This document shows positions 26,370-35,092 of a DNA stretch of 64,000 nt, in pieces; position 1 is the stretch's first letter; every line of letters starts with the position of its first letter. Location of the stretch: contig NZ_QKUF01000014.1 in the NCBI RefSeq assembly GCF_003253565.1, positions 62,001 to 126,000 on the forward strand. Reading direction: 5' to 3'. The DNA comes from Thermosporothrix hazakensis (GTDB lineage Bacteria; Chloroflexota; Ktedonobacteria; Ktedonobacterales; Ktedonobacteraceae). The notes under the pieces were generated by a model. It saw only the letters and a list, made by a program, of their open reading frames with translations. It made no database searches and had not been told where the DNA came from. The position numbers and the translations under genes are program-made.

Positions 26370-27650
26370 ATGAGTAATCAGACGCTTCCCCCGAATTATT
26401 TCTTCCACCGGCTCCCAAACGGGATTGAATTAATCGGGCAATATATGCCAAGCCTGAGCTCAATTACGCTCGGCTTTCAACTCAATGCTGCGGTGATCCA
26501 TGAGCCTGCCGAAAAATATGGGCTGGCTCATCTGTTTGAATATATGCTGCTTCAGGGCACTAAGCAGCGTGATGCCCGTGCACTTAACGAAGCCTTTGAG
26601 TCGCTTGGAGCACGCAAAGGGGTAAGCACCAGCCTGGAAATCTCCCAGATCTGGGCGCAGATTGTGCACAATAAGTTTGATGATACGCTGGCACTCTTGC
26701 GTGATGTCTTGCTCACGCCGACTTTTCCGCGCAATGAGTTAGAGCAGATGCGCAATATTATTCTGCAAGAGATTCGCCGCCGCGATGATGAGCCCATGAG
26801 CCGCATCTTTGAACTGGTGCGCTCAAAGTTCTATGAAGGGACATCACTTGGCCGCCCCATGCTTGGTACCAACGAGAGTGTACGGGCGTTGCAGAAACAG
26901 GATTTGCAGGAGTTCTGGCGCGAGCGTTATCAGCCCGATAATGTGCTGTTTGCAATTGCCGGTAAGTTTGACTGGGATCATGTCGTTGCCCAGATGGAGA
27001 CGCTTTTCGGCGATTGGAGCGGTCAGGCAAGCGCCGTCGCAAAACAAACCCCAAGACCGCAAAATGCGATTGTGCTTGATCGACAGGAGGGCAAGCAGGA
27101 ACATATCTGTATGCTGTGCCCATTCCCTAATTATACCGATCCTGATTACTATGCGGCAATGATTCTCGCTGAGGTCCTCGGTGGCAATATGGCTTCACGC
27201 CTCTTTGTCGAGGTGCGTGAGAAGCGCGGTCTGGTCTACGGCGTCTCCGCCAGCCTGGCAGGCAACAGGCATATCGGGGCCCTGCGCATCTATGCCGGAA
27301 CCACGCCAGAACAGGGACGTGAGTGTCTTCAGGTGATTGTAAATGAGTTGCGCAAATTGGAGCAGGACGGCATTACTGCTGACGAGCTGGAACGCGCAAA
27401 GGTGCAGTTGAAGAGTGAAAACGTCATGCGCAGCGAGGGCTCTGGTTCCCGTATGGGTGCGATTGCCCGTTCATGGTGGTATGAGCGCAAGGTCAGAACG
27501 GTACATGAGGTGAAAGATGCGATTGACGCTGTCACCGCCGATCAGGTTATGCAGGTCTTACAGCGTTACTCTCCGTTGAATCCGCTGACCGTTGCCGCTG
27601 TCGGCCCGCTCTCCCGTGATGAACTGGTTGGCGATACCTTGCCTTTCTAG
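26370..27650 (+). CDS. M16-family peptidase homologue with altered zinc motif
   Basis: 426 residues from ATG at 26370 (AAAGGATG about 12 bases upstream). The fold is clearly the M16 (pitrilysin/processing peptidase) repeat: 'YGLAHLFEYMLLQGT' near the N-terminus, 'LLRDVLLTPTFP', 'EQMRNIILQEIRRRDDEP' and 'VREKRGLVYGVSAS' in the second half. The inverted zinc motif HxxEH reads H54-L-F-E57-Y58, so the second histidine is Tyr. The distal Glu134 is kept at the normal 76-residue spacing. It may therefore be an inactive partner subunit or bind metal differently; no second M16 gene is adjacent. Confidence 0.85.
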   Translation: MSNQTLPPNYFFHRLPNGIELIGQYMPSLSSITLGFQLNAAVIHEPAEKYGLAHLFEYMLLQGTKQRDARALNEAFESLGARKGVSTSLEISQIWAQIVHNKFDDTLALLRDVLLTPTFPRNELEQMRNIILQEIRRRDDEPMSRIFELVRSKFYEGTSLGRPMLGTNESVRALQKQDLQEFWRERYQPDNVLFAIAGKFDWDHVVAQMETLFGDWSGQASAVAKQTPRPQNAIVLDRQEGKQEHICMLCPFPNYTDPDYYAAMILAEVLGGNMASRLFVEVREKRGLVYGVSASLAGNRHIGALRIYAGTTPEQGRECLQVIVNELRKLEQDGITADELERAKVQLKSENVMRSEGSGSRMGAIARSWWYERKVRTVHEVKDAIDAVTADQVMQVLQRYSPLNPLTVAAVGPLSRDELVGDTLPF

Positions 27651-27729
27651 CGGTGAGGATGAGTCTTGAGCAGTTGCTGAGGCTGAAATAAAGCCATCAG
27701 CAATGAGCCTGTGATCTCAAGTGTGCGTA

Positions 27730-27774
27730 CAGTATCGCTTCCCGTTCACCTGGAGAAGCGATACTGCGGCCTTT
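27730..27774 (+). terminator. Strong terminator after the M16-like gene
   Basis: CAGTATCGCTTC (27730-27741) and GAAGCGATACTG (27755-27766) form a perfect 12-bp stem, followed by CGGCCTTTTC. Confidence 0.75.
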
Positions 27775-27811
27775 TCTGCGCCGTCCTCATATCTCGTCAG
27801 GATAGAGACTT

Positions 27812-28660
27812 ATGAAAAAGGATTGCAATGTTGTTCTACTTGGCTCAAATGGCTATCTTGGACGCACTCTGACCGTGCGTTTGCAGCGGGATGTCGCCGT
27901 ATTTCCCACCCATCGGCAAGGCGCGCTTTTCCCCTCGTCGCTTCAGTACGACTTCTGGACGGACGATCTGACTCCGTTGCTCAGCCTCTGCCAGGCTGAC
28001 ATTGTGGTGATCGCTATGAATGTCGCCTATGTGGCGCAGGATCCCGTCGTTGATAGTCGCCTGTTTCGGTTGCGCGTGGGTAAGCTGGTTCATGCCTGCC
28101 GTGAGCGCAGAGTGATCTATATCTCCAGCGACGGTATTTTTGATGGCCGATCAGGCATGTATACCGAGACGGATGTACCGCACCCGATTACACCCTATGG
28201 CAAGAACCTGCAATTTTTCGAGGAACGTGTCAGAGAGTTCTGTGACGACTACTGTATTATTCGTCCTAGTTATCTCTTCGGTTATGCCCATGCCGAGCTT
28301 GATCGGCGCCTGGCACGGGTGCGTGCTGGTTTACTTGCAGGAGAGCATTTCACCTTTTTTAAAGATATGATCAAAAGCCCGCTCGACGTCAATCAGGCGG
28401 CGGAAGCGATCGCCCAGATTACGCTTTCCAACTATATTGGCGTCGTGCATGTCGGCGGGGTTGCGATGTCGGTCTATGATTTCTACCATACCGCGATGCA
28501 GACGTTGCAGGTTCCCTGTGAGGGGCTCAGTGCAAGCATGATGCCCGCTGATAGCACTATGCCGAAGAATACGTCGCTTGATATTCGCTTGATGAAGGGA
28601 CTGACCGGAGTCAGACCCTATACGGTGCAGGAGGCATTGCAGCGGATCCCTGTTGAGTAG
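27812..28660 (+). CDS. RmlD-like NAD(P)-dependent sugar reductase/epimerase
   Basis: 282 residues with the extended-SDR fold. The dinucleotide loop is 'VVLLGSNGYLGRTL' near the N-terminus, followed by 'VIYISSDGIFDGRSG' with the conserved Ser, and a C-terminal substrate domain ('GVVHVGGVAMSVYDFY'). The family resembles dTDP-4-dehydrorhamnose reductase. The catalytic Y-x3-K is odd: Tyr129 is followed by G-K-N-L, so the lysine is two positions too early and the normal site (133) is Leu. The substrate is unknown, with no other rhamnose genes nearby. The 3' end overlaps the convergent sugar dehydrogenase by 50 bases. Confidence 0.72.
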   Translation: MKKDCNVVLLGSNGYLGRTLTVRLQRDVAVFPTHRQGALFPSSLQYDFWTDDLTPLLSLCQADIVVIAMNVAYVAQDPVVDSRLFRLRVGKLVHACRERRVIYISSDGIFDGRSGMYTETDVPHPITPYGKNLQFFEERVREFCDDYCIIRPSYLFGYAHAELDRRLARVRAGLLAGEHFTFFKDMIKSPLDVNQAAEAIAQITLSNYIGVVHVGGVAMSVYDFYHTAMQTLQVPCEGLSASMMPADSTMPKNTSLDIRLMKGLTGVRPYTVQEALQRIPVE

Positions 28661-29819
28661 CGACGATGCGGTAGATCAACCCTGCTTTGTCATCGCTTAC
28701 GTATAATGCCCCATCGGGACCCACGGCCAGCCCGACCGGCCTACCTGTCGCTGCGTTCTGCTGTAACCATCCTGTCGCGAAGTCCTGGGCTGGTCCGGAC
28801 ACGTTGCCCTGCGCGTTCAGCGGCACAAAGACGACCTTATAGCCGGTGGGTACACTGCGGTTCCAGGAGCCATGAAAAGCGATATAGAGCCCATGATAGT
28901 GTTCGGGGAAAGCCTGTTGTCTGTAGAAGGCGAGCCCTAACGGTGCGGAATGAGCCTGCATTTTCAGCAATGGCTTGATGATTCCGTGACAGGAGTCGGG
29001 TTTTCCCAGTTCGGGATCAGGAATGTCGCCCGCGTGGCAGTAAGGCCAGCCGTAGTGGCCGCCATCTTGTAGCGCATAGACCGTCTCGGGCGGCGTGTCA
29101 TCCCCGAGCAGATCGCGCCCATTATTGGTGACCCAGATTTGCTGGTTCCAGGGATTGATAGCCATGCCAACAGCGTTCCGTAGACCATCGGCATAGAGCC
29201 GCCCCTGGCTGCCGTCGAGGGCATAGCGCCAGACCGATGCGCGGCGCTTATCCTGCTCCACGCAGTTATTGCAACTGGACCCGATAGAGACATAGAGGGC
29301 ATTGTCTGGCCCAATCAGGACCGTTCGCGTGGTATGATTACCTGTTGCTGGTAGGTCCGGGATAATCACGCGTTGCTGTATTCCCCGGTAGTCCGACCCG
29401 AGAAGCAGGCGCGTGATCTTTGACGTTTCACCTATGTAGAGCTCATTCTGGTGAAACGCGAGGCTGGTCGGACTATCGAGCCCCGAGGCCACCACAACAT
29501 GGCGCGTGGCCTTGCCGGTATGGTGTGGGTCCGGGAGCGCTGTAACCTGATCCGCCCCGCTTTCGGCGACAAAGAGCGTGCCATCTGGACCGAAGGCCAG
29601 AAATCGTGGAGCTGAGAGCCCGTCGGCAAAGATAGAGGCCTGAAAGCCTGGTGGCAGGGTAAGTGTGGTGGCGCCCGGCATACCGCTGACCCGGCTGGAG
29701 CCAAAGATCCAGGAACGGAGTGCATTGAACCGGACATAGACCAGTAGCCCTCCGACAACCAGCACGATCAGACTGACGACGATAACAAGACGTATGATTC
29801 TGGTGCGACGCTCTGTCAT
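28611..29819 (-). CDS. Membrane-anchored PQQ-type glucose/sorbosone dehydrogenase-like protein
   Basis: 402 residues from ATG at 29819, preceded by GAGGG; the frame extends upstream without a site. One N-terminal helix (about 10-32) anchors it outside the cell. A six-bladed beta-propeller follows, with repeated 'GPDGTLFVAESGADQV', 'GPDNALYVSIGSS' and 'GPDGALYVSDDKAG' blades and the central 'GGHYGWPYC' that marks the soluble quinoprotein sugar dehydrogenase family. Many members lack proven PQQ binding. A periplasmic-type sugar oxidation role is likely, with electrons going to the respiratory chain. It is monocistronic. Confidence 0.82.
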   Translation of the reverse strand: MTERRTRIIRLVIVVSLIVLVVGGLLVYVRFNALRSWIFGSSRVSGMPGATTLTLPPGFQASIFADGLSAPRFLAFGPDGTLFVAESGADQVTALPDPHHTGKATRHVVVASGLDSPTSLAFHQNELYIGETSKITRLLLGSDYRGIQQRVIIPDLPATGNHTTRTVLIGPDNALYVSIGSSCNNCVEQDKRRASVWRYALDGSQGRLYADGLRNAVGMAINPWNQQIWVTNNGRDLLGDDTPPETVYALQDGGHYGWPYCHAGDIPDPELGKPDSCHGIIKPLLKMQAHSAPLGLAFYRQQAFPEHYHGLYIAFHGSWNRSVPTGYKVVFVPLNAQGNVSGPAQDFATGWLQQNAATGRPVGLAVGPDGALYVSDDKAGLIYRIVATQQGSAAMPPAPYRV

Positions 29820-29936
29820 CTTTTCCCTCTTTTCCTGTAATCTGTCCTTGTCTGCTTCCAGTATAGCGCTTTTTGGCTCTGAGGTGAGCTTATAATGGAG
29901 GCAGGTAAAAGATTGTTCCCCTGTTTGGCTTTTTTC

Positions 29937-29965
29937 TTGACAGCACTGACAATGCATGCAACAAT
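29937..29965 (+). promoter_or_regulatory. Promoter of glutamine synthetase
   Basis: A perfect TTGACA (29937-29942) and AACAAT (29960-29965) are 17 bases apart, about 110 bases upstream of the glnA-type start. Confidence 0.5.
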
Positions 29966-30074
29966 GGCACTCACCAGGAATGATAACCGTTGAAACCTGT
30001 ACAAAAACGAGAGAAGAGACGAGCGCTGTCGGGGTTGGCAGCAGTTGGAGAGCTCGCAGGGAGGAGCTTGAACA

Positions 30075-31472
30075 ATGGCCGGTGAACAGGGTTTAAGTAT
30101 GTATGAGAAAGTGATGGCAACCATTGAGCACGAGCGCGTGCGCTTTGTGAATCTTGAATTTACAGATATTGTCGGCATGGCAAAATGTGTGACGATTCCC
30201 GTGGAGCAGTTTGTTAATAGTGTCCGTTACGGGAAATGGTTCGATGGCTCCTCTCTTGAAGCGTTTGCGCGGGTGGCCGAAAGCGATATGTATCTCTTCC
30301 CGGATCTCAGCACCTTCGCCGTGCTGCCGGATAAGGTGCGTCCGGTGCCGACGATAGAGGCCACACCAGATGAAGAACTGAGCGCCAGTGATGTGGTGGC
30401 GCGGGTAATCTGTGAAGTGCGTACGCCGGAAGGAGAACGCTTTGACGGTGATTCTCGGGCGACACTGATGCAGGCGCTCCAACTCGCGCAGGAGATGGGT
30501 TTCTTTTATCGTGTTTCCCCCGAGCTGGAATTCTTCCTGTTACGTTTTGAAGGCAAGACGCCAACGCCGTTACCCCATGATCGCGGAAGCTACTTTGACC
30601 TTTCGACCGATCTGGCAACGGTGGTACGCCGCCAGATGGTGCGAGCCCTGCAAAAGATGGGTTTTACGATCGAGGCCAGTCACCATGAAGTGGCCGAGGG
30701 ACAGCATGAGCTCGACTTTGAGATTGCGGATGCCCTGCATATCGCTGATGGCCTGATGACTGCCAAGTATGTGCTCAAGGCGATCGCGTCGCAATATAAC
30801 CTTTACGCAACCTTTTTGCCCAAGCCCTTCTTCGGGATCAATGGGTCTGGATTGCACACGCATCAACAACTGATCTCAAAGGAGACGGGGAAAAACGCCT
30901 TTGTGGATATGCAGGCCGAGTATGGGCTGTCGCAGATCGGACGCTATTTTATCGCCGGGCAATTGGCGCACGCTCCGGCTATGTGCGCGATTCTGGCGCC
31001 GCTGGTCAACTCCTATAAGCGATTGGTGCGCGGCTATGAGGCTCCGGTCTTGATTAATTGGGGCCGAATCAATCGGCAGGCGCTCATCCGGGTGCCGCAT
31101 TTGAGCAAGGATCCCGAGACCTCTATGCGCATTGAGCTGCGCTGCGCCGACCCGAGCTGTAACCCCTATCTGGCCTTTGCGGTGATGCTGCGGGCCGGAC
31201 TCGATGGCATTCAGCGGAAGCTGGATCTGCCGGGACCAATGGAAGAGAACCTTTTCTTGCAGGATGAGGGGGGGCGCCTCCGTCCACGTGCGCGTCTACT
31301 ACCTGCGACGCTTGGCGAGGCGCTTGACGCCCTGCGTAGTGATTCGCTGATTCGCGAGACGCTCGGCGACTCCATTTATGAAGGCTTTATTGATGCCAAA
31401 AGTATTGAGTGGACCGAGTATCGCGAGCAGGTGCATGGTTGGGAAATTGATCGGTACCTGCCCATCTTCTAG
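30075..31472 (+). CDS. glnA: Type I glutamine synthetase
   Basis: 465 residues, with GGGAGGAGC seven bases before the ATG. The beta-grasp domain contains 'GKWFDGSSLEAF'. The catalytic domain has 'SPELEFFLL', 'EVAEGQHELDFE', 'GINGSGLHTHQQL', and 'NRQALIRVPHLS' where the family has NRSAxxRIP. The end 'ELRCADPSCNPYLAFAVML' is typical. The enzyme makes Gln from Glu, ammonia and ATP. There is no Tyr adenylylation loop of the enterobacterial type, so control is probably by feedback. It could also be a glutamine-synthetase-like gamma-glutamyl ligase, but the ammonia-site motifs favour true GS. Confidence 0.87.
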   Translation: MAGEQGLSMYEKVMATIEHERVRFVNLEFTDIVGMAKCVTIPVEQFVNSVRYGKWFDGSSLEAFARVAESDMYLFPDLSTFAVLPDKVRPVPTIEATPDEELSASDVVARVICEVRTPEGERFDGDSRATLMQALQLAQEMGFFYRVSPELEFFLLRFEGKTPTPLPHDRGSYFDLSTDLATVVRRQMVRALQKMGFTIEASHHEVAEGQHELDFEIADALHIADGLMTAKYVLKAIASQYNLYATFLPKPFFGINGSGLHTHQQLISKETGKNAFVDMQAEYGLSQIGRYFIAGQLAHAPAMCAILAPLVNSYKRLVRGYEAPVLINWGRINRQALIRVPHLSKDPETSMRIELRCADPSCNPYLAFAVMLRAGLDGIQRKLDLPGPMEENLFLQDEGGRLRPRARLLPATLGEALDALRSDSLIRETLGDSIYEGFIDAKSIEWTEYREQVHGWEIDRYLPIF

Positions 31473-31518
31473 CGTGTCTGGCTGCGTGAGTGCAGTCTGA
31501 ATATGGAGGCAAGAAAGA

Positions 31519-31552
31519 AGGCGACGGGTTCTGAACCGCCGCCTGTTTGTTT
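31519..31552. terminator. Terminator between convergent glnA and M29 genes
   Basis: AGGCG..GGTTC pairs with GAACC..CGCCT around a one-base apex with an internal mismatch. TGTTTGTTT follows on the plus strand. Confidence 0.55.
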
Positions 31553-32651
31553 AGATCAGGAACTTTCCGTTCTCATAGAAGAGCTCACCATCTGCGGTGA
31601 TGCGTCCCTGCCGTAGATCACAGATCATATCCCAATGCAACCCGGATTCGTTCTTGCCACCGGTATCAGGATAGGACTGACCGAGCGCCATGTGCATCGT
31701 GCCGCCAAGCTTTTCGTCAAAGAGGATGTCCTTTGTAAAGCGCTGAATGTCATAGTTTGTGCCAATGGCAACCTCACCCACAAAGCGGGAACCCTCGTCC
31801 ATATCCAGCATGGTGTTCAGGAAGTCCAGGCCACGATCAGCGCTGCTCTCAATCACTTTGCCATCTTTAAAGACAAGGCGCACATTCTCGACCTCGTTTC
31901 CCTGATAGATAGCGGGATAGCTGAAGGTGACCACACCATTGACCGAATCCTCAATTGGGCCGGTGAAAACCTCGCCATCCGGGAAGTTCACCTTGCCATC
32001 GGCACTGATCCAGGTGCGCCCCTTGACCCGGTAGGTCAGATCAGTTCCGGGAGCCTCGATATGAATGACATCGTGCTGATTGAGATAGTCGACAATGCGC
32101 TGCTGTTCCTGGCTGACCTTTTTCCAGGCGGCAATGGGATCCTCTTCGTTGAGCTTGCCTGCTCCGTATACGAACTCCTCATACTCGCTCAAGGCCATTC
32201 CGGCTGCCATTGCGTGTCCCTGTGTCGGGAAGCGTGTCAGACACCAGCGTAGCTCTCCAGTGGCGGCTCGCTCCATATTGCGCTTGCCCAGTTCACGTGT
32301 GGCGCGGCTACGAAGGGTTATGCGTTTGGGATCGACGCCGCTGAGGGTGTAGATGTTTTCGGAGGCGCTGATGTGGAGCGTCTTGTTGAAATATTCAAGC
32401 TCATATTTGGCAAGTTCGGGGACCGTGGTCAACAGCTCGTCGCTGGCCTCTTGCAGAAAAATCGAAGCGAAATCCTCGACCTCAATGCGCGTGCTAACCT
32501 CTGCTCCTGCTCTGACTGCTTCGCGATAGACTTCGCGCAACAGGGGCAAGCTGGCAATAGATCCGCTCAGACGAAAGCGGTCTCCGGGCTGCAATTCCAG
32601 CGAGTAATGGACCATGATCTTAGCCAGTTTCTGTACACGAGGATCGGTCAT
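31551..32651 (-). CDS. M29-family metallo-aminopeptidase
   Basis: 366 residues. The metal-binding half is easy to see: 'FPDGEVFTGP', 'GSRFVGEVAIG', 'GTMHMALGQSYPDTGG' and 'SGLHWDMICD' supply the Glu, Glu, His and His/Asp ligands that M29 aminopeptidases (thermophilic AmpT/AmpS) use for a two-metal centre. The N-terminal half carries the usual alpha/beta domain with 'VEDFASIFLQEASDELL'. It removes N-terminal residues from peptides in the cytoplasm. It is monocistronic. Length and motifs are normal. Confidence 0.9.
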   Translation of the reverse strand: MTDPRVQKLAKIMVHYSLELQPGDRFRLSGSIASLPLLREVYREAVRAGAEVSTRIEVEDFASIFLQEASDELLTTVPELAKYELEYFNKTLHISASENIYTLSGVDPKRITLRSRATRELGKRNMERAATGELRWCLTRFPTQGHAMAAGMALSEYEEFVYGAGKLNEEDPIAAWKKVSQEQQRIVDYLNQHDVIHIEAPGTDLTYRVKGRTWISADGKVNFPDGEVFTGPIEDSVNGVVTFSYPAIYQGNEVENVRLVFKDGKVIESSADRGLDFLNTMLDMDEGSRFVGEVAIGTNYDIQRFTKDILFDEKLGGTMHMALGQSYPDTGGKNESGLHWDMICDLRQGRITADGELFYENGKFLI

Positions 32652-32792
32652 AACGGCAAATCTCCTTCTTTTATGGTGCCTCTTCTTCTACCACCATATG
32701 TATAAATGGGCATCATAATTTCTGGTTGGATACGATCACGTGGTGATCTCCGGGTGGATGTTTTTCAGTATATCATTCAAGACGATGTGGGG

Positions 32793-33890
32793 CTATGCTT
32801 TGGGGCATAGCGAGTAATAGAGCTGCTCGTAAGCGGTGAGCATGCTCTGCAAAGAGAAGTGACGCTCCACGTGAGCGCGACACCGGGCCCGCGAGAGGGT
32901 ATGGAGGTTGTGCACCGCTTTTACGGCTCCCGCGATATCGCCGGGCGTGACCAGGAAGCCTGTTTCTCCATTGGCCAGCACTTCGGCAGCTGCCCCGCGC
33001 TGATACGCGATGATAGGTGTGCCTGTTGCCATCGCTTCTACGGCGGCCAGCCCGAACGGCTCTTCCCAGGAGATCGGGAACAGGAGGGCCCGCGCTTGCC
33101 CCATCAGACGCCACAGATCCGCATGCGGTAGCTGACCCAGATAGTGGACCTGGTTCCCCTGGATTCGGGGCTTGATGCGCTGCTGATAGTAGTCCTCATC
33201 ATAGATGCCTCCGGCAAGGAGCAGGCGCACACCAGCCTGTTCGGCGATCGCAATGGCATCTTCTACACCCTTCTCAGGTGTAATCCGTCCGGCAAAGAGC
33301 AGAGGGGCGTCGGTGGCGACCTCTTCTTGATAGGGAATCGCCGAGAGGTTCAGCCCGTTGTAGATCACGCGATCAAATGGGGTATAGTCAGCATAGCTTT
33401 GCGCACAGGCCTGCGATACGGTGACCAGCGTTAGAGGATGACCCTGTTGGTTGAGGACACGCAGACAGTCGTTGATCTCTGGTGTGACGGCAGGCAGATG
33501 TATGGTATGGACCACCGGAATTTGATCCAGTAACGTACTACAGGCGAAGGCGGGCCAGTCGAAGGCGTGCGCGTGAACCAGATCAAATTCATGCTGCCGC
33601 TGTTTGAGGCGCAAAAAAAGGTCAAGGAAGAGATTGGCCTGTGCGAAGAATCCCGCGTCAGCAGGGCGCTCCTGAGGCGGACCCGAGAAGCGGGCTGGAA
33701 CCACGCTCTCGGGCACAGCGATCTGTTCGATCACGATATCGGGAAGGATGGAACCCTCGCGGGCAAAGAGCGTCACCTGATGACCATCTCGATGAAGGCC
33801 GGTGGCCAGTTCAGCGACTAACGCCTGTGCACCGCCCACGAAGGGCTGTGCGATAGGGGTAACAAGTGGGGCGATCAGGGCTATTCGCAT
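32793..33890 (-). CDS. GT4-family glycosyltransferase, coupled to PTPS
   Basis: 365 residues of GT-B fold. The N-terminus has 'PFVGGAQALVAELATGLH'. The linker has 'FDRVIYNGLNL', and the C-terminal donor domain has 'LLFAGRITPEKGVEDAI' and the E-x7-E motif 'EEPFGLAAVEAMATGTPII', where the glutamates hold the sugar nucleotide. The start ATG lies inside the last ten bases of the PTPS gene, so translation is coupled. It is the last gene of a three-gene minus-strand cluster with an SDR and a pterin synthase. A role in putting a sugar on a pterin is therefore an attractive inference, not proven by sequence. Confidence 0.82.
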   Translation of the reverse strand: MRIALIAPLVTPIAQPFVGGAQALVAELATGLHRDGHQVTLFAREGSILPDIVIEQIAVPESVVPARFSGPPQERPADAGFFAQANLFLDLFLRLKQRQHEFDLVHAHAFDWPAFACSTLLDQIPVVHTIHLPAVTPEINDCLRVLNQQGHPLTLVTVSQACAQSYADYTPFDRVIYNGLNLSAIPYQEEVATDAPLLFAGRITPEKGVEDAIAIAEQAGVRLLLAGGIYDEDYYQQRIKPRIQGNQVHYLGQLPHADLWRLMGQARALLFPISWEEPFGLAAVEAMATGTPIIAYQRGAAAEVLANGETGFLVTPGDIAGAVKAVHNLHTLSRARCRAHVERHFSLQSMLTAYEQLYYSLCPKA

Positions 33891-34297
33891 GCGGGACCTC
33901 GGTAGGTGGCAACGTTATTCTCAGTTTCGTGCAGTGTGACTTCATAGAGCATATGCGCGGGAAAGGCGCTCTCCAGGCGCTCCCAGAACTTGATAACCAG
34001 CATTTCGGTGGTGGGGATTACTCCTTCAAGCCAGGGAACATCATGGTTGAGATGCTTATGATCGACCCAGTCAACAACCTGTTCATTGACGATGCGCTTG
34101 AGATCTGTCAGATTGATGATCATGCCAGTTTTTGGGTCCGGCTGACCTTGCACGGTGACTTCCAGCGTATAGTTATGTCCATGCCCGTTGGGGTTGGCGC
34201 ATTTATCATAGATGGCGTAATTCTCTTCGTCGCTGAGATCGTTACTCCAGAGGCGATGTGCGGCGCTGAAGGTTACGCGCCGTGTCAGAAACACCAT
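33881..34297 (-). CDS. 6-pyruvoyl-tetrahydropterin synthase (PTPS type)
   Basis: 138 residues. Zinc ligands are His14, His39 and His41; the catalytic Cys33 sits six residues before the first His of HGH, in 'CANPNGHGHNY'. This C-x5-HGH spacing matches animal PTPS. QueD, the queuosine enzyme, has C-x3-HGH. The rest also follows animal PTPS: 'TGMIINLTDLK', 'VDHKHLNHDVPW' with catalytic Asp79-His80, 'PTTEM', and 'HETENN' with the pterin-anchoring Glu124. It converts 7,8-dihydroneopterin triphosphate to 6-pyruvoyl-tetrahydropterin, the precursor of tetrahydrobiopterin. It lies between an SDR and a glycosyltransferase. Confidence 0.88.
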   Translation of the reverse strand: MVFLTRRVTFSAAHRLWSNDLSDEENYAIYDKCANPNGHGHNYTLEVTVQGQPDPKTGMIINLTDLKRIVNEQVVDWVDHKHLNHDVPWLEGVIPTTEMLVIKFWERLESAFPAHMLYEVTLHETENNVATYRGPACE

Positions 34298-34366
34298 AAT
34301 GTTTGTTCTCCTATTACAACACGCGGGACGGTGCCCGAGCCGGGCGGATAGACGCCGTGTGGTTGT

Positions 34367-35080
34367 TCAGGCATTGGTGAACAGTTCGATATTACTGCCG
34401 TTAAACTTGCTGCCGCTCTCGTCGGCCAGGAACAGGAGAATCCGGGCCAGTTCTTCGGCTGTCATGCCTGCTTGCAGGTGCGGAGCCGCCTGACGAAGCA
34501 TCTCGGTATCAATGGCTCCCGGACTGACCGCACAGACGCGAATATTATGCGGCTTCCCTTCGACTGCCAGAATCTCGGTCAGGCTGGCAACTCCGGCCTT
34601 CGAGACATTGTAGGCGCTTAACCCGGGAAACTTTTCTACCCCTTTGACGCCCGAAAGCGATGAGATGTTGATAATCACGCCCTGGTGTTGCGCAATCATC
34701 ATCCTGAAGGCCTCACGGCAACAGAGGAAGGTGCCACGCAGGTTGACAGCAAGCACGCGGTCCCAGGTGGCGCTATCCATATCCTCGAAGGGACGCGTTG
34801 CAACAAGACCCGCGCTATTGACAAGAATATCGACCCGTCCAAACTGTTTCCTCATTTGTTGGAACAGCGCCTGAACGTCGTCTTCGTTTGCAACGTCGCC
34901 GCTAACGGCGATGGCGGTTCCGCCTTCCTGGCGAATCGCGGCCAGGGTCTCTTCAAGGTGGGCCGGCGTCTGACTGAAAAGGACAACTTTGGCCCCTTCC
35001 CGGGCAAAGAGCTGCGCCGTTGCGCGACCGACTCCACGACCCGCACCGGTAACAATAGCAATATGATTTCTTATACTCAT
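34367..35080 (-). CDS. SDR-family oxidoreductase upstream of PTPS
   Basis: 237 residues from ATG at 35080; the longer frame has no better start. Classical SDR: cofactor loop 'TGAGRGVGRA', 'NSAGLV', catalytic Ser in 'NISSLSG', and 'YNVSK' with Tyr and Lys, then 'VSPGAIDTEM'. It looks like a FabG-type 3-ketoacyl reductase by similarity, but its position 69 bases ahead of PTPS makes a sepiapterin- or pyruvoyl-pterin-reducing role possible. No Shine-Dalgarno is visible; a TATAAT box lies six bases before the ATG, so the mRNA may be leaderless. Confidence 0.82.
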   Translation of the reverse strand: MSIRNHIAIVTGAGRGVGRATAQLFAREGAKVVLFSQTPAHLEETLAAIRQEGGTAIAVSGDVANEDDVQALFQQMRKQFGRVDILVNSAGLVATRPFEDMDSATWDRVLAVNLRGTFLCCREAFRMMIAQHQGVIINISSLSGVKGVEKFPGLSAYNVSKAGVASLTEILAVEGKPHNIRVCAVSPGAIDTEMLRQAAPHLQAGMTAEELARILLFLADESGSKFNGSNIELFTNA

Positions 35081-35086
35081 AACGGC

Positions 35087-35092
35087 ATTATA
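35087..35092 (-). promoter_or_regulatory. TATAAT box immediately before the SDR start
   Basis: On the minus strand TATAAT is followed by six bases and then ATG. Transcription would begin at or next to the A of the start codon. No good -35 element is present. Confidence 0.45.

Noticed and set aside
33881..34297. Annotation as QueD (queuosine pathway)
   Set aside because: Cys spacing before HGH and all flanking motifs match animal-type PTPS, and no queC, queE or queF is adjacent.
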